Below, one piece after another: positions 5,067 through 6,671 of a DNA stretch of 6,671 nt (the first letter of the stretch is position 1; every line of letters starts with the position of its first letter). The notes beneath the pieces were generated by a model that was not told the DNA's origin, made no database searches, and saw only the letters and a list, made by a program, of their open reading frames with translations. The position numbers were made by a program, and so were the translations under genes. The DNA is from JBCCSZ01 sp039199225 (GTDB lineage Bacteria > Bacteroidota > Bacteroidia > Chitinophagales > Saprospiraceae): NCBI GenBank assembly GCA_039199225.1, contig JBCCSZ010000369.1, forward strand, positions 1 to 6,671, in the 5' to 3' direction.

Positions 5067-6671
5067 ATGCTACTTACCTCAGCGAATACCGATTTGAAAT
5101 ATCAGCTGAAAAATGTTGAGAAACTTCCGGTTAAAATCTGGGAGGACTCTACGGAGGCTTCCATCTACATCGCCCGATCAGTGGCACTGGCCATCCGCCA
5201 AAGCCAGCAGGAAGGAGAACGCATTGTACTGGGCTTGGCGACCGGCTCCTCCCCCATCGGTGTGTACAAAGAACTCGTCAGAATGCATCGGGAGGAAAAT
5301 CTCAGTTTTTCCAATGTGATCACCTTCAATTTGGATGAATACTACCCGATGTCGCCTACCGCGCAGCAAAGTTATGTCCGTTTTATGCATGAGTATTTGT
5401 TTGACCACATCGACATCGATCCCAAGAACATCCATATTCCGGATGGGACCATCGGCCTGGAGGAGATAGAAAGTTACTGTGATACTTATGAGAAATTGAT
5501 TGACCAGCTGGGAGGTATCGACATTCAACTGTTGGGCATCGGACGGACGGGCCACATCGGTTTCAACGAACCTGGCTCCTGGAATAGCTCCCTGACCAGA
5601 TTGGTCCGGCTGGATGGAATCACTCGAAGAGATGCCATCAAGGATTTTGTGACGGCAGACGCCGTACCCTACCGAGCCATTACCATGGGCATTGCCACCA
5701 TTATGAAGGCGCGCACGGTTTATCTCATGGCCTGGGGACAACACAAAGCCTCGATTTTGCAGAAAGCTGTCGAAGGTCCCATCAGCTCTTCGGTACCGGC
5801 TACTTTCTTGCAGGAACATCCGAATATCAAGGTCGTAGCCGATAAAGCGGCCAGCACGGAGTTGACACGCATCAAGACGCCCTGGCTCATTGGTATGTGC
5901 AATTGGGACGACGACCTGATTTGCCAGGCAGTGGTTTGGCTGTCCCAAAAGGTGGGCAAGTCGATCTTGCGGCTGACAGACAAGGACTACAACGAGAATC
6001 ACCTCAGCGACCTCATCATGGAGTATGCTTCCAGCTACGAGCTAAACATCAAGGTACACAATCGGCTGCAACGGACCATCACCGGCTGGCCGGGCGGCAA
6101 ACCCAACGAAGATGATGTATACCGGCCGGAGCGCGCGCAGCCCGCGAAAAAGAGGGTTGTCATCTTTAGTCCGCATCCGGATGACGATGTTATCTCCATG
6201 GGTGGAACCTTTCTGCGGCTGGTCGAACAAGGGCATGAGGTACATGTAGCTTATCAAACCTCTGGCAACATCGCTGTACACGACCATGATGCACTGAGGT
6301 TTGCAGAGTTTATGGAGGAATATGGTCGCAAATTGGATTTGATTAAAGAAGAGAAAGTTGACTTGATTCAAAAGGCAAAGGTGTTCATCCAAGAAAAGAC
6401 CAATGGGCAGGTGGACATCCCCGAAGTGCGCCATGTCAAAGCAATGATTCGAAGAGGAGAAGCCAGAGCAGGTGCTAGATTTTGTGGGCTAACGGACGAG
6501 AACATTCACTTTCTGGACCTGCCTTTCTATGAAACGGGGGCGACCCGCAAAATGCCCTACGGCAAAGCAGATGTGCAAATCATCAAGGACTTATTGAAAG
6601 AAATTCAGCCCCATCAAGTATATGCGGCCGGCGATCTGGCTGATCCCCATGGTACGCATCGGGTTTGCCTA
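5067..6671 (+). CDS. nagB: Glucosamine-6-phosphate deaminase fused to a PIG-L/LmbE-like deacetylase domain (3' end cut)
   Basis: From the ATG at 5067 the frame is open for 535 codons to the window edge. Residues about 20-290 are a NagB/isomerase domain: phosphate-binding LATGSSPIGVYKEL (57-70), LDEY with Asp90 (the general-base position of E. coli Asp72), and GIGRTGHIGFNEPGS with His163 and Glu168 (E. coli His143 and Glu148). The E. coli Asp141 position is Thr161. The reaction would be glucosamine-6-phosphate to fructose-6-phosphate plus ammonia, in the cytoplasm. After a linker, residues from about 362 form a PIG-L/LmbE-type domain. Its zinc-ligand motif is HPDDD (370-374) and a late HGTH (528-531) follows. 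Such fusions of about 640 aa are typical Bacteroidota NagB paralogues, so perhaps 100 residues are missing. The second domain's substrate is not settled; an N-acetylated amino sugar is a reasonable guess. A LacI-type regulator is divergent upstream, with three operators between them. Confidence 0.92.
   Translation, partial: MLLTSANTDLKYQLKNVEKLPVKIWEDSTEASIYIARSVALAIRQSQQEGERIVLGLATGSSPIGVYKELVRMHREENLSFSNVITFNLDEYYPMSPTAQQSYVRFMHEYLFDHIDIDPKNIHIPDGTIGLEEIESYCDTYEKLIDQLGGIDIQLLGIGRTGHIGFNEPGSWNSSLTRLVRLDGITRRDAIKDFVTADAVPYRAITMGIATIMKARTVYLMAWGQHKASILQKAVEGPISSSVPATFLQEHPNIKVVADKAASTELTRIKTPWLIGMCNWDDDLICQAVVWLSQKVGKSILRLTDKDYNENHLSDLIMEYASSYELNIKVHNRLQRTITGWPGGKPNEDDVYRPERAQPAKKRVVIFSPHPDDDVISMGGTFLRLVEQGHEVHVAYQTSGNIAVHDHDALRFAEFMEEYGRKLDLIKEEKVDLIQKAKVFIQEKTNGQVDIPEVRHVKAMIRRGEARAGARFCGLTDENIHFLDLPFYETGATRKMPYGKADVQIIKDLLKEIQPHQVYAAGDLADPHGTHRVCL

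Noticed and set aside
5178..6002. A 274-codon open frame antisense to nagB
   Set aside because: It lies wholly within the strongly supported NagB coding frame on the other strand and shows no family motifs. It is a composition shadow.

Overview
The window looks like a chromosomal segment from a Bacteroidota bacterium, most likely a Saprospiria-type (Haliscomenobacter/Lewinella-like) organism. The reasons are a NagB fused to a PIG-L deacetylase-like domain, -7 promoter boxes of the TAnnTTTG type, starts without clear Shine-Dalgarno sequences, a helical 489-residue protein of a type I remember from Saprospiria, and a Bacteroidota-style GG-leader peptide. The lineage is inferred from memory of these families, not from a search.

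Layout, left to right. At 1-82 (minus) lies the N-terminus of an IS3-type transposase OrfA, cut by the window edge. Its element appears to end near 128 and abuts a headless leucine-rich-repeat remnant (about 129-277, plus). About 340 bases of apparently non-coding DNA follow. Two minus-strand genes come next: a short-chain dehydrogenase/reductase (621-1424) and, upstream of it, a 489-aa protein of unknown function (1633-3102). Divergent from the latter is a 43-aa gene (3258-3389, plus) encoding a double-glycine leader peptide with an acidic, Cys-free core. It is followed by a large hairpin (3422-3473).

The right half is a recognisable amino-sugar module. A LacI-family repressor (3703-4785, minus) is divergent from a partial nagB-type gene (5067 to the window end, plus) encoding glucosamine-6-phosphate deaminase fused to a PIG-L/LmbE-like deacetylase domain. 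Between them sit three near-identical 14-bp palindromes with consensus TGTGTKCGMACACA. Their centres are exactly 31 bp apart, about three helical turns. The last one lies where the -33 element of the nagB promoter should be. The simplest reading is that the LacI-type protein binds this phased array and represses nagB until an amino-sugar signal releases it.

The two items most worth follow-up are the orphan GG-leader peptide, which has no visible maturation or export gene in the window, and the phased triple operator with its divergent regulator and enzyme pair.
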